A DNA stretch of 56,043 bases from Acinetobacter lwoffii (GCF_022967985.1 NZ_JALJVC010000025.1:1-56043), one strand, 5' to 3'; numbered from the stretch's first letter, positions 46,297 through 55,793 are shown. Program-made: numbers and translations. Notes: generated by a model not told the origin, from the sequence alone.

Positions 46297-48108
46297 TTAT
46301 TGATGAGTGTCATCTTCATTCAGAATTTGCCCTGTGTGCTTTGGTGTAATTAAAGGTGCAGTCGGACGCGGTCCTGTGTATTGCAAGCCGATACCGGCAT
46401 AGACATCATCTGCTGCAACTTCGGTTTCAAAACGTTCTTTGTCTCGTTCTCGGATTTCTTGGCTAATTTCTTCAACATCACTCTGGTCAACACCCAATTC
46501 TTCTAAAATCGCACCGCCAAATAGCATTGCCGACTCGAAGGTTTCTCGAATCATGTAATCCACATTTTGTTTTGCTAAATGCAGCGCATGCTCACGGTCA
46601 TAAGAGCGAACCAGTAACTTGGTTAAAGGAAATTCATGTTGCACCAACTCTACAATCTTATTCGTCGTTTCTTTGTGGTCTACGCAAACAACAATTGCCT
46701 CAGCCGTATCTGCTCCTGAGGCATGTAAAATATCTAAACGAGAACCATCGCCATAGTAAATTTTAAATCCAAATCTTTCAGCGTTTTGAATCATGTCGAT
46801 ATCATTATCAATGATGGTCACATCAATCCCTCGAGCAAGCAGTAATTGACTGGAGACTTGTCCAAAACGACCGAAACCAATCATCAATACTTTTCCAGAA
46901 AGTCCTTCGGCAATACGGATATTTTCTAAAGAAGTTTGTTCTGTAGTTTGGGTAAAAGGTTTAAATAGAATGCCTATAATCGGGGTCAAAATCATCGACA
47001 AGACTACAATCGCAGTCAGGTTTGAGCTTTCAACAGCACTAATGATTTGAGCACTCATGGCGGCAGCAAAGAGTACAAAAGCAAACTCGCCCCCTTGAGC
47101 CATCAGTAATGCGCGATCGAGTGCTTCGGAGTGTGAACTTTTGGTCATGCGTGCAATTAGGTAAATCATGGATGCTTTGACAAACATCAGCAGAAGTACA
47201 GCACTTAAGATTAACACCCAGTTATTTTTTACGACGTTAAGGTCTAGTGACATGCCTACACCTAGAAAAAATAATCCGAGCAATATGCCACGAAACGGTT
47301 CAATATCTGCTTCAATCTGATGGCGAAAAGTGGATTCGGAGAGTAATACCCCTGCAAGGAAAGCCCCCATTGCCATCGATAAGCCACTGACTTGCATCAG
47401 TAATGCTGCGCCGAGTACCACTAAGAGTGCTGCTGCAGTCATGACTTCACGGGCTTTGGCTACGGCTAATAAGCGAAATAAAGGATTAAGCAACCAATAG
47501 CCTGCAGCGATTAAACCTGCAATTGAAATTAAACCAATTCCGATGCTCTGCAAACGCGTAGAAGTACTTTCAACAACATGATTCGGTGCGATAAAAGCAA
47601 CAATTGCCAATAAAGGGACAATCAACAAGTCTTCAAACAGCAGGATCGAGACAATTTTCTGTCCTCGTGGTTGAGCAATGTCTCCACGATCTCCCAAAAG
47701 TTGCATAACAATTGCAGTCGAGGTGAGTACAAAGCCTGCAGCACATACAAAACTCACTTGCCAAGAATAGCCATAGACCAAGCCTACCGCCGTTAACCCC
47801 AATGAACAGGCACTAATCTGTAATGCGCCTAATCCAAAAATTTCTTTTCTTAAACTCCATAAATACGATGGACGCATTTCTAGTCCAATCACAAACAGAT
47901 ACATCACAATACCAAGCTCAGCAATATGCAGAATAGACGCAGAATCGTAGAAAAATGCTAGTCCAAATGGACCAATAATTAATCCTGCAATTAAATATCC
48001 CAATACCGAGCTTAATCCTAGGCGCTTGATTAAGGGGACTGCGATCACTGCAGCCGTGAGCAATATGACAGGGGATAGAAGGCTGATAGATGTGGCTTCT
48101 GCACTCAT
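46297..48108 (-). CDS. CPA2-family cation/proton antiporter with TrkA-N domain (KefB/KefC type)
   Basis: The 603-residue protein has about 12 membrane helices in residues 5-390 (SVLGYLIAGLIIGPFG, ELGIVMYLFVIGLEMRPS, LLFEDLLIVPLLAIVAF, MAMGAFLAGVLLSES, FFLGVGMSLDL, LMAQGGEFAFVLFAAA). A cytoplasmic Rossmann (TrkA-N/RCK) domain begins with VLMIGFGRFGQVSSQLLLAR at about 405. ELGIVMYLF-IGLE and the GEFAFVL motif are diagnostic of the KefB/KefC/YbaL group, which exchanges K+ or Na+ for protons. Without the partner KefF/KefG gene nearby, glutathione gating is unproven. The flanking sequence is IS debris on both sides. Confidence 0.88.
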   Translation of the reverse strand: MSAEATSISLLSPVILLTAAVIAVPLIKRLGLSSVLGYLIAGLIIGPFGLAFFYDSASILHIAELGIVMYLFVIGLEMRPSYLWSLRKEIFGLGALQISACSLGLTAVGLVYGYSWQVSFVCAAGFVLTSTAIVMQLLGDRGDIAQPRGQKIVSILLFEDLLIVPLLAIVAFIAPNHVVESTSTRLQSIGIGLISIAGLIAAGYWLLNPLFRLLAVAKAREVMTAAALLVVLGAALLMQVSGLSMAMGAFLAGVLLSESTFRHQIEADIEPFRGILLGLFFLGVGMSLDLNVVKNNWVLILSAVLLLMFVKASMIYLIARMTKSSHSEALDRALLMAQGGEFAFVLFAAAMSAQIISAVESSNLTAIVVLSMILTPIIGILFKPFTQTTEQTSLENIRIAEGLSGKVLMIGFGRFGQVSSQLLLARGIDVTIIDNDIDMIQNAERFGFKIYYGDGSRLDILHASGADTAEAIVVCVDHKETTNKIVELVQHEFPLTKLLVRSYDREHALHLAKQNVDYMIRETFESAMLFGGAILEELGVDQSDVEEISQEIRERDKERFETEVAADDVYAGIGLQYTGPRPTAPLITPKHTGQILNEDDTHQ

Positions 48109-48316
48109 ATATTTCTCAGATTTTGTATGGGGTCTGTTGACATTTCAAGTATAGAATTTACCCGATAAAGGTAGCCAAATATATATACAGGCTTCAAGCT
48201 AATGCAACTGCATCCTCATAGCTACTCAGTAGCTTATCATATGGTGTTGCTATTCCTCTGAACTGCTTTAACCTATAAATGCGTTCTCAACTAAGTATCT
48301 AATTTTATATAAATAC

Positions 48317-49236
48317 GCCAATCTCAACTTAAAATAAGATTTTCGAATTGAATTGGTGAATGACCAAGCTTTTTATTTAGCACCACACAAATTGTATGCG
48401 ACAGAATTTTACGAGTTATGCGGTGGGTTAAATGCCATAGATCTTTTGCCCTCACTTTCTGAATGTGAAAGCGATCTGTTAATTGACCAATCACTGTTTC
48501 AATCTTTCTTCGGGCTTTCATCATTATTTGCATTGTCTCTTTAGGTCTGAAATCTATCATGTTTTTTCTAAAGGGTGTTTGTAAATCAATACCCTGATAT
48601 TCATAATATCGTTTCAATTCTGGTTTTAAATAGCCCTTATCTGCTCCCAGTAAACCGTAAATATCATTCGTGATTTCAGGTGCAACATCTCGCTCATCAC
48701 AATGAGCAGGTGCAAAGGTATAACCCGTAATCATGCCTGAAAGATTAATGACGATATGAGCTTTGAAACCATCAAGTTTTTATGCTTTCTAGCTCTGGTA
48801 TAACTACAGACAGGGAGTGGGAAGCCATCAATAAAGTGAATGTTATCTGAACCATAACGCTGAATGAGCTGTGCCATAATGGATTGACTGACATGCCACA
48901 GGTTTGCACAATGTTTACAGAAATTGGGATAAGATCCTAATTTTGGAAACCATTCTAACCAATTGTTTTTGAAATACATCCAAATATTTTTGTCTGTATC
49001 TAAAACAAGAAATTCACCTACTATTTGCATAGTGATGATTTCTACATCAGTAACAGCAGGCGGAAAACCACGAGTTCTCAGAGGCTGAATAACAACAATG
49101 GGATAAAGCTGTTCTATGATTACATAGACAAAAATGATAAATTCTTCAATGGACATAACTTTGCTTTAATTTCTTGGTGGAAACTAAAATAGGGTTATGT
49201 CCTTTTTATTTCAATCACTTAAAAAGTTGAGATTTG
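48317..49236 (-). mobile_element. IS982-family-like insertion sequence, decayed
   Basis: The ends are imperfect inverted repeats: gccaatctcaactt at 48317-48330, and read inward from about 49236, cccaaatctcaactttttaa. The 0.92-kb element carries one transposase gene in two frames. Family assignment is from the transposase. Confidence 0.65.
48324..49156 (-). pseudogene. IS982-like transposase split by a frameshift
   Basis: The N-terminal half (49156-48731) reads MSIEEFIIFVYVIIEQLYPI and PAVTDVEIITMQIVGEFL, and NIHFIDGFPLPVCSYTRARK with the first catalytic Asp. The C-terminal half (48734-48324) reads GADKGYLKPELKRYYEYQGI, RKNMIDFRPKET and RRKIETVIGQLTDRFHIQKV, with the later acidic residues. 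A frameshift of the overlap type at about 48731-48780 joins them. It is inactive unless rescued by frameshifting; no slippery signal was recognised. Confidence 0.75.
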
Positions 49237-49289
49237 GGTTTAATATATTGAAATATATTAATTATTTTTTTATGCTATCCAATCCATCA

Positions 49290-49545
49290 CCAAACACCTG
49301 TGAGTCACTGACATTATTGGTTGTGAGCTGAGCTGCAAGTTTTTGCAGTGTTTCAGCATCTATTATACCTATGTGAAGTTTACGCTATTGTCATCGATAT
49401 TCAGACTGATGTTTTTTACGTTTTCATTCACCTTCTCCTAAAAACCTCAAGCCAGTAGGGTCAATGAGTAGATGGAGACTATCGCGACTTTTTTGATAGC
49501 TAAGAAGCCTCCAGTGGTAAGTTTGTGCAACAGAGCCTTATTTAA
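49290..49545 (-). mobile_element. IS5-family end relic
   Basis: The edge near 49545 (read on the minus strand, ggctctgttgcacaaact) is the common IS5-type tip. The segment ttgtgagctgagctgcaagt and ttcagcatctatta repeat, with changes, part of the transposase relic at 24752-24979 (VQLTTNNVSDS region). About 250 bases of the element remain. Confidence 0.6.
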
Positions 49546-49807
49546 CTAAAAATTTTCTATTTAACTTATGTTTACCTAAAATCTAGTTTATAAATTATTT
49601 TTACAATATATTTATTAATTTCAATATTTTGAAGAAAAATAATAGAAATTTATAAAAAATTAGTTCATAAACTTATAGGATTTTTAAGAGCATTTATATG
49701 AATGACTAAGTACTGTGAAAAAAGAGAACTAGATGACGTTTAGATAAAATTTTCAATCAAATAATCTTATTGTTGTTATTTCTAGTCACATAGTCTATTT
49801 TTATTAT

Positions 49808-50443
49808 ATGAATTATTCTTCCTCACCCAAAAGACCACGTGGTCGACCAACCAAACACGGCTGTAACTATGCAGACACTAAAGAAGTTTTAATCCACCGA
49901 GGTATCGAGTTACTGACCGAACGTGGAATGAATGCTATGAGCTTGGACGATCTCATGAAATCAGTCCAAGTTCCTAAAGGGTCTTTCTACCATTATTTTG
50001 TAAATAAAGAGGCTTTTATTTTAGAAGTCTTAGATGCTTATGAACTTTATTTTGTGAAGCGATTGAATAAGTTTTTAAGTCAAACTGATCTTTCCCCACT
50101 AGAAAAGCTGCAAAATTTTGTAAAAGATGCGGGTGAAAAAATGCAAAAATATGATTTTAAACGAGGTTGTATTTTAGGTAACTTAGGACAAGAAGTGTCG
50201 TATTTACCACAAGAAATCATTGCCCGAATCGAAAATATCTTTAAGGTATGGGAGAAATTAGTTTCTGATTGCCTACATCAGTCAAATTCACAATATAGCC
50301 TAGCTGATTGCGATGAAGCTGCTTATCAGTTTTGGATTGGGTGGGAAGGTGCAGTTCTAAGAGCACGTTTGGTCAAATCAACAAGTCCCTTAGATGCATT
50401 TTATCGCTTGTTTACTTTAGCTGTAAAACAACAAATCACGTAA
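49808..50443 (+). CDS. TetR-family regulator (AcuR-like)
   Basis: The 211-residue protein starts MNYSSSPKRPRGRPTKHG, a basic arm followed by the TetR helix-turn-helix at about 25-75 (GIELLTERGMNAMSLDDLMK, VPKGSFYHYFVNKEAFI). The C-terminal ligand domain has KRGCILGNLGQEVS and FWIGWEGAVLRARL, as in AcuR-type regulators. AcuR controls acuI in other proteobacteria and responds to acrylate-related compounds. acuI follows here 89 bases later, with an operator-like palindrome between them. The effector is inferred, not seen. Confidence 0.8.
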   Translation: MNYSSSPKRPRGRPTKHGCNYADTKEVLIHRGIELLTERGMNAMSLDDLMKSVQVPKGSFYHYFVNKEAFILEVLDAYELYFVKRLNKFLSQTDLSPLEKLQNFVKDAGEKMQKYDFKRGCILGNLGQEVSYLPQEIIARIENIFKVWEKLVSDCLHQSNSQYSLADCDEAAYQFWIGWEGAVLRARLVKSTSPLDAFYRLFTLAVKQQIT

Positions 50444-50449
50444 AAAGTT

Positions 50450-50491
50450 AATTAAAAAATAAATGCAGACGTCTGTATTTATTTTTTAATT
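50450..50491. other. Long inverted repeat between tetR and acuI
   Basis: The arms aattaaaaaataaatgcaga and its near-complement tacagacg side pair over 21 bases with one mismatch; the centre is gacgtc. It starts 6 bases after the tetR stop and can serve as the terminator of tetR, with an embedded cagacgtctg palindrome that may also be a binding site. Confidence 0.55.
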
Positions 50492-50496
50492 AATTC

Positions 50497-50511
50497 TAGA
50501 CAAGCAGTCTA
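50497..50511. promoter_or_regulatory. TetR-type operator before acuI
   Basis: tagacaagcagtcta has perfect 5-base arms (tagac, gtcta) around aagca, 22 bases before the acuI start and next to its ribosome site (ggagagga). TAGAC-N-GTCTA sites are bound by several TetR regulators of oxidoreductase genes. Confidence 0.55.
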
Positions 50512-50532
50512 ATTAAATGGAGAGGAAGTTCT

Positions 50533-51510
50533 ATGTACAAAGGTATTGTAATTACTAAAGATGAAGCAGGTTACACATCACAAATTACTGAGATTGCATC
50601 AAAGCCTTTACAAGAAGGAGAAGTTAGAGTCGAAGTCAAATATTCAACACTCAATTATAAAGATGCTTTAGCCATTACTGGGCGTTCACCAGTGGTGCGT
50701 AGTTTTCCTTTGACCCCAGGCATCGATTTTTCGGGTGTTGTGATTGAATCAAAACATCCAGCATGGAAAGAAAGAGATGAAGTTCTACTGAATGGTTGGG
50801 GAGTGGGTGAGAAGTATTTTGGAGGGCTAGCCGAGCAAGTCACTGTTTCTGGTGATTGGCTCATACAAAAACCTTCTGCTTTTTCTTTTAAAGATACGAT
50901 GGTTATTGGTACAGCAGGTTATACCGCAATGTTGTGTGTCATGGCTTTACAAAAACATGGTATTAAACCAAGTGATGGAAAAATTTTAGTGACAGGTGCA
51001 AATGGTGGAGTAGGTAGTATTGCCATTATTATTTTGAATCATCTTGGTTATGAGATTACAGCTTCAACTGGTCGACCTCAAGAGTCAGAATATTTAACCT
51101 ATCTAGGTGCGAGTGAAATTATTGATCGTATTGAATTATCTTCCCCAGGAAAGCCATTAAACAAAGAAGTTTGGGCTGGCGTGATTGATACTGTTGGTAG
51201 CCATACTTTAGCGAATGCATGTGCTAGTACAAAATATCGTGGTGCAGTTGCTGCGTGTGGTTTGGCAGGCGGAATGGATTTTCCAGCAACAGTTGCTCCA
51301 TTTATTCTAAGAGGGATTACCTTATATGGAATTGATAGCGTGATGGCACCAATCGAATTAAGAAAAGAAGCATGGGAACGTTTAGCTACAGAATTAGATC
51401 AAACAAAATTAGAAAAAGTTACGACTGAAATTCAGTTAACAGATGCTTTAAATATTTCAAATGAAATTTTAGATGGAAAAATTCGAGGTAGAGTTGTTGT
51501 ACAGATATAG
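50533..51510 (+). CDS. acuI: Acrylyl-CoA reductase AcuI/YhdH-type oxidoreductase
   Basis: The 325-residue protein is a zinc-independent medium-chain dehydrogenase/reductase (MDR) that reduces acrylyl-CoA with NADPH in the best-studied members. It begins MYKGIVITKDEAGYTSQI and shows YSTLNYKDALAITGRSPVVR, FPLTPGIDFSGVV, the cofactor motif VTGANGGVGSIAI at about 155-167, and AACGLAGGMDFPATVAPFIL with RGITLYGIDSV near the end. The ATG follows ggagagga. The TetR gene upstream is its probable repressor. The physiological substrate in this host could also be another enoyl or quinone compound. Confidence 0.88.
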   Translation: MYKGIVITKDEAGYTSQITEIASKPLQEGEVRVEVKYSTLNYKDALAITGRSPVVRSFPLTPGIDFSGVVIESKHPAWKERDEVLLNGWGVGEKYFGGLAEQVTVSGDWLIQKPSAFSFKDTMVIGTAGYTAMLCVMALQKHGIKPSDGKILVTGANGGVGSIAIIILNHLGYEITASTGRPQESEYLTYLGASEIIDRIELSSPGKPLNKEVWAGVIDTVGSHTLANACASTKYRGAVAACGLAGGMDFPATVAPFILRGITLYGIDSVMAPIELRKEAWERLATELDQTKLEKVTTEIQLTDALNISNEILDGKIRGRVVVQI

Positions 51511-51528
51511 TTCAACAAAATGAGTTGT

Positions 51529-51796
51529 GGGACTGTTCTAAATTTTGTGTAAGTACTTAATTTTCATTTATCCTACTGAGGATAATAAAAAGAGGTACTT
51601 CACATGGATGAAGCTACAATCAAAAGTATGGCAGCTGAATTAGCTAAAGGTTTAAAAACTCCTGAAGATTTAAACCAAATGACAGCCATATTTAAATGTA
51701 TTAGTTTAGCAATGAATTGTTTTACGATTCAGTTCGATGATCGATTAAAAGATCATTTATAAAAAATGGGACTTACACAAAATAATTTACAGGCTC
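51529..51796 (+). mobile_element. Internally deleted IS256-family element (MITE-like)
   Basis: Terminal inverted repeats of 26 bases: left gggactgttctaaattttgt (then gtaagt), right, read inward, gagcctgtaaattattttgt (then gtaagt), 19 of 26 identical. The 268-bp interior holds only the first part of a transposase gene (see next). No flanking duplication was found. It ends 8 bases before the UvrA-like gene. Confidence 0.65.
51604..51762 (+). pseudogene. IS256 transposase, N-terminal remnant
   Basis: The 52-residue frame starts MDEATIKSMAAELAKGLKTP and EDLNQMTAIFK, a recognisable IS256-family N-terminus (compare the usual AAELAKGLKTEADLNQ). It has a ribosome site (aaagagg). Most of the gene is deleted, and the frame ends at DDRLKDHL. 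It may still be translated as a short peptide. Confidence 0.65.
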
Positions 51797-51804
51797 GTAG
51801 AAAC

Positions 51805-54471
51805 ATGAAAATACATTCTTTTGGTGAACACAATAACATTACTTTATCTAATAATTGTATTGAAGTTCGAGGTGCACGTGAGCATAACCTTAAGGATGTA
51901 GATGTTTCTATCCCAAGAAATGCACTTGTTGTTTTCTCAGGTGTATCGGGTTCAGGAAAATCATCACTTGCTTTTGGAACTATTTTTGCTGAAGCACAAA
52001 GAAGATATTTCGAATCTGTTGCACCTTATGCAAGACGCTTAATAGATCAGGCCGGAGTACCAGATGTTGATGCTATTGATGGTCTACCACCAGCAGTAGC
52101 ATTGCAACAACAACGTGGTGCAAGTAATACCCGTTCTTCTGTTGGAAGTGTAACAACTTTATCAAGTCTCGTGCGAATGATTTATTCGCGTGCTGGTGCA
52201 TATCCTGCCGATCAGCCAATGTTATATGCCGAGGACTTTTCACCGAACACTCCTCAAGGTGCTTGTCCTACCTGTCATGGTTTAGGTCACATTTATGAAG
52301 TTACAGAATCGACAATGGTTCCTGACCCAACACTCAGTATTCGTGAGAGAGCTATCGCATCATGGCCACCTGCTTGGCACGGGCAAAACTTACGCGATAT
52401 CCTAGTAACCCTAGGGTATGATGTTGATCGACCATGGAAAGATTTACCGCAATCGGATAGAGACTGGATTTTATTTACTGAAGAAACCCCAACAGTTCCT
52501 GTCTATGCTGGTTTAAGCCCCGCTGAGACTCAATCTGCACTTAAACGTAAACTAGAACCCAGCTATATGGGCACTTTCACTGGTGCTCGTCGCTATGTCC
52601 TTCATACTTTTGCTAATACCCAAAGTACGTTGATGAAAAAACGTGTTTCACGTTTTATGGAAGGAAAAATATGCCCTTCCTGTCATGGTAAACGCCTTAA
52701 ACCAGAAGCCTTATCTATTACCTTTGCTGGAGTAGATATTGGTGAGTTTATGCAACTTTCTTTGGATAAGTTAACTTGCCTGCTTGAGCCCATTGTTCTT
52801 GGCAATTTCGACGCTCATGATGCTGGAGAAAAGACTAATAATAAAGTAACCCAACTTGATAGATCTGAACGAGCAACAACAGGTAGAGCAGTGCATTCTG
52901 TATCTCCAGATGTAAGACGTACGTCAGCACTTTCAGATGAAAAGAAAATTGCTGCCCAGCGTTTAGCAAATGGTGTGGTGGGGCGTTTAAATCAATTACG
53001 CCAGTTAGGTCTTGGTTATCTAACATTAGATAGAGCCACACCGACTCTTTCAGCGGGAGAGTTACAACGTTTGCGTTTAGCAACACAATTAAGTTCTATG
53101 CTATTTGGTGTAGTTTATGTACTGGATGAACCGTCTGCTGGATTACATCCTTCAGATAGTCAGTCATTATATGATTCTCTCGATAAATTAAGAGACGCTG
53201 GAAACTCCGTATTTGTTGTAGAGCATGATTTAGAGCTCATGCGTCGTGCTCAATGGTTAGTGGATGTTGGACCAGATGCAGGAGAGCAAGGTGGTAATAT
53301 TTTATATAGTGGAGTACCTCAGGGTTTAAGTGAGATTTCAGCTTCACGTACTGCAAGTTATTTATTTAATAAAATCCCAGTTACTCAAAGTTATGGACGT
53401 ACACCCTCTGGTTGGCTTGAACTTAACAATATTTACCGACATAACCTGCATAATATTGATGCTCGTATACCTCTTGGTGTACTTACAGCAGTTACAGGTA
53501 TTTCAGGTTCAGGTAAATCTAGTCTCGTTTCTCAAGCTTTACCCGAGTTAGTACTTTCATATTTAGGCAATGAGTCTGAAACTGAAAACAATAATGAAAA
53601 TAATCCTTTAAATGAAGGAATGTTGGTTAACGAGGTTACACAGGGTTCTCTGGCTGGTGATGTGGAGGCTATACAGCGTCTGGTACAGGTTGATCAAAAA
53701 CCAATTGGCCGTACTCCACGTTCTAATCTGGCAACTTATACGGGTTTATTTGATCATGTTAGAAAGTTATTTGCTGGGACTCCTGAAGCTCGCCAAGCTC
53801 ATTATGATGCTGGACGTTTTTCGTTTAATGTGGCTAAAGGGCGATGTGAAACTTGTGAAGGTGAAGGCTTTGTCAGTGTAGAGTTATTGTTTATGCCAAG
53901 TGTATATGCCCCTTGTCCGACATGTCATGGTGCTCGATATAATGATGACACTCTGAAAATTCGCTGGAATGGACGTAATATTGCTGAAGTATTAGGAATG
54001 ACCGTCAATGAAGCACGTGATTTTTTTGATGGAGAGGTCTCGATTGCTCGTTCACTACAATTATTAAAGGAAATTGGCCTTGGTTATTTACGTTTAGGGC
54101 AACCAGCGACTGAACTATCTGGTGGAGAAGCGCAACGTATTAAATTGGCGACCGAGCTGCAACGCAATCAGCGTGGAAATACACTGTATATACTTGATGA
54201 GCCAACTACAGGTTTGCATCCATCAGATGTAGATCGATTGTTAGTTCAATTGCAGCGATTAGTCGATGCGGGTAATACCGTGGTTATGATTGAGCATGAT
54301 ATGCGTGCCGTTGCACAAGCAGATTGGGTGATTGATGTGGGACCAGGTGCTGGAAATGCTGGTGGGAATATTGTTGTGGCAGGAACACCAAAACAAATAA
54401 CAGAAAATCAAGATAGCCGTACTGCTCCATATTTAGTTAATGAGTTAGTGAGTCGTGATACTAAACTTTGA
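51805..54471 (+). CDS. UvrA-like excinuclease ABC ATPase (UvrA2 type)
   Basis: The 888-residue protein has two ABC modules as in UvrA, which finds DNA damage for nucleotide excision repair. Walker A sites are FSGVSGSGKSSLAFG at 45-59 and TGISGSGKSSLVSQ near 580. Zinc-finger pairs are CPTCHGLGH, CPSCHGKRLK and CETCEGEGF with CPTCHGARY. Signature motifs are LSAGELQRLRLATQL and LSGGEAQRIKLATEL, and Walker B segments are VLDEPSAGLHPSD and ILDEPTTGLHPSD. At 888 residues it is about 50 shorter than housekeeping UvrA (about 940) and has unusual low-similarity insertions (about 350-395), which fits UvrA2/drug-resistance-type proteins. The start at ATG 51805 is chosen because the 13 extra upstream residues lie in the IS256 end. 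No clear ribosome site was seen. It is alone, with no uvrB or transporter nearby. Confidence 0.85.
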   Translation: MKIHSFGEHNNITLSNNCIEVRGAREHNLKDVDVSIPRNALVVFSGVSGSGKSSLAFGTIFAEAQRRYFESVAPYARRLIDQAGVPDVDAIDGLPPAVALQQQRGASNTRSSVGSVTTLSSLVRMIYSRAGAYPADQPMLYAEDFSPNTPQGACPTCHGLGHIYEVTESTMVPDPTLSIRERAIASWPPAWHGQNLRDILVTLGYDVDRPWKDLPQSDRDWILFTEETPTVPVYAGLSPAETQSALKRKLEPSYMGTFTGARRYVLHTFANTQSTLMKKRVSRFMEGKICPSCHGKRLKPEALSITFAGVDIGEFMQLSLDKLTCLLEPIVLGNFDAHDAGEKTNNKVTQLDRSERATTGRAVHSVSPDVRRTSALSDEKKIAAQRLANGVVGRLNQLRQLGLGYLTLDRATPTLSAGELQRLRLATQLSSMLFGVVYVLDEPSAGLHPSDSQSLYDSLDKLRDAGNSVFVVEHDLELMRRAQWLVDVGPDAGEQGGNILYSGVPQGLSEISASRTASYLFNKIPVTQSYGRTPSGWLELNNIYRHNLHNIDARIPLGVLTAVTGISGSGKSSLVSQALPELVLSYLGNESETENNNENNPLNEGMLVNEVTQGSLAGDVEAIQRLVQVDQKPIGRTPRSNLATYTGLFDHVRKLFAGTPEARQAHYDAGRFSFNVAKGRCETCEGEGFVSVELLFMPSVYAPCPTCHGARYNDDTLKIRWNGRNIAEVLGMTVNEARDFFDGEVSIARSLQLLKEIGLGYLRLGQPATELSGGEAQRIKLATELQRNQRGNTLYILDEPTTGLHPSDVDRLLVQLQRLVDAGNTVVMIEHDMRAVAQADWVIDVGPGAGNAGGNIVVAGTPKQITENQDSRTAPYLVNELVSRDTKL

Positions 54472-54639
54472 TATTGCGAGTGGGTAGAATAAAACCTTAA
54501 ATTAAAAGCCTGTAAAATCAATTAGATATTTTTCGTTTTAGGTGGTGTGTGAGCATGAAATCTAAAAGTTTTTTTCAACTAAGGGCTTTGTTGCACAAAC
54601 GGTAATCCTCCCATAAATAACTGAAGTTAAAAGTAGAGG

Positions 54640-55455
54640 TTAAGCAGCCATTAGAGGTGGCCTTCCTTTGTTTGCTTGGTGTGGTCTTTCATGGTTGTAA
54701 TGCCACAGCCAGTTTGTTGCATAATCTTGTACTTCATCCAAAGTATCAAATAAATGTTTGCTCAGCCAACTATAACGTATAGTCCGATTATAGCGTTCAA
54801 TATACGCATTCTGCTGTGGTTTACCTGGTTGAATATATTCAATACGAATACCTTGTTCAGTTGCCCAGCGTACAAATTCGTGACTGATAAACTCCGGGCC
54901 ATTGTCACACCGAATAACTAACGGTTTTTCTCGCCATTCCAATAACTGATTCAATGTGTGAATAACCCTGATCGTGGGTAATGAGAATTCTGCTTCAATA
55001 GTCAAACCTTCTCGACGGTAATCATCAATCACATTCAACAATCGGAACTTACGACTATCGATCAGCTGGTCATGCATAAAATCCAGTGACCAGACCTGAT
55101 TTGCCCGGATCGGCTCTTTCAGTGGTTCTGGTGCATGCCGTTTTAGTCTTCTTCTCGGTTTAATGCGCAGATTCAGTGCTGACTCACAGTAAATGCGATA
55201 AACACGTTTATGATTCCAAACATGGTTTTCAACATGACGTAGATAAGAGAAACACAGACCAAAACCCCAATCTGTATTTTCTTCAGTGAGCTCAATGAGC
55301 TGTTCTGCAATTAATGTATTGTCATCGTTTAACTTGGATTGATAACGGTAGCAGGTTTCACTGATACTAAATGCTCGGCAAGCCAAACGAATGCTAATCG
55401 CATAGTGGGCAACTGCCTGTTGTGGCATCTTACGTCGGCAAGATGGCCTCACCAC
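54640..55455 (-). CDS. IS3-family transposase OrfB, DDE integrase domain
   Basis: The 271-residue frame has the rve core: [13 protein letters not shown] (first catalytic Asp), [27 protein letters not shown] (second Asp) and [20 protein letters not shown] (catalytic Glu), and ends with [16 protein letters not shown]. All DDE residues are in place and the frame is unbroken. It overlaps orfA by 7 bases in the -1 frame; the shared sequence holds an A AAA AAG slippery site (complement of 55455-55461), so the active OrfAB protein is made by -1 frameshifting. It belongs to the IS407/IS51-like branch by eye. Confidence 0.9.
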   Translation of the reverse strand: MVRPSCRRKMPQQAVAHYAISIRLACRAFSISETCYRYQSKLNDDNTLIAEQLIELTEENTDWGFGLCFSYLRHVENHVWNHKRVYRIYCESALNLRIKPRRRLKRHAPEPLKEPIRANQVWSLDFMHDQLIDSRKFRLLNVIDDYRREGLTIEAEFSLPTIRVIHTLNQLLEWREKPLVIRCDNGPEFISHEFVRWATEQGIRIEYIQPGKPQQNAYIERYNRTIRYSWLSKHLFDTLDEVQDYATNWLWHYNHERPHQANKGRPPLMAA

Positions 55456-55715
55456 TTTTTTGCCATCGCTTCCTGAATGATCTCTGCATTTAAGCGTTCC
55501 TCAGCATACATCTTTTTAAGTCTGGTATTTTCTGCTTCCAGTTCTTTGAGTTTTGCCATTAATGATGTATCCATACCGCCATATTTGGCACGCCATTTAT
55601 AGAAGGTCGCATTACTCATACCGTGTTCACGACAAAGGGCGGCTACAGGTGTGCCAGACTCCCCCTGTTTCAAAATGGACATGATCTGACTGTCAGTAAA
55701 TTTAGATGTTTTCAT
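55449..55715 (-). CDS. IS3-family OrfA, helix-turn-helix protein
   Basis: The 88-residue frame reads [20 protein letters not shown] and [20 protein letters not shown], a classic IS3 orfA helix-turn-helix, then a leucine-zipper segment [20 protein letters not shown] at about 54-75 that mediates multimerisation. It ends EAMAKKW within the slippery sequence, as expected for an element using -1 frameshifting. Confidence 0.9.
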   Translation of the reverse strand: MKTSKFTDSQIMSILKQGESGTPVAALCREHGMSNATFYKWRAKYGGMDTSLMAKLKELEAENTRLKKMYAEERLNAEIIQEAMAKKW

Positions 55716-55793
55716 GCAGAATCTCCTGCCTATACTTTAAGAGAAAATTCTACTTTTAGGTCCTATTGTTTTTAGGAGGGATTACTGGGTACA

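Larger units (their letters stand above)
54592..55793 (-). mobile_element. IS3-family insertion sequence, apparently intact
   Basis: The ends are related inverted repeats: at the right, read inward, tgtacccagtaatccctcc; at the left, ggtaatcctcccataaataa, with shared aaaagtaga further in. The exact left tip (54592-54602) is unclear because it abuts an IS5-like tip (ggctttgttgcacaaac). The 1.2-kb element holds orfA and orfB, both open and overlapping as in a programmed frameshift element. It is the only IS in this window with an undamaged transposase. Confidence 0.85.

Noticed and set aside
46297..48108. Classical glutathione-gated KefC with KefF
   Set aside because: No KefF or KefG gene nearby; only the general CPA2/Kef family is supported.
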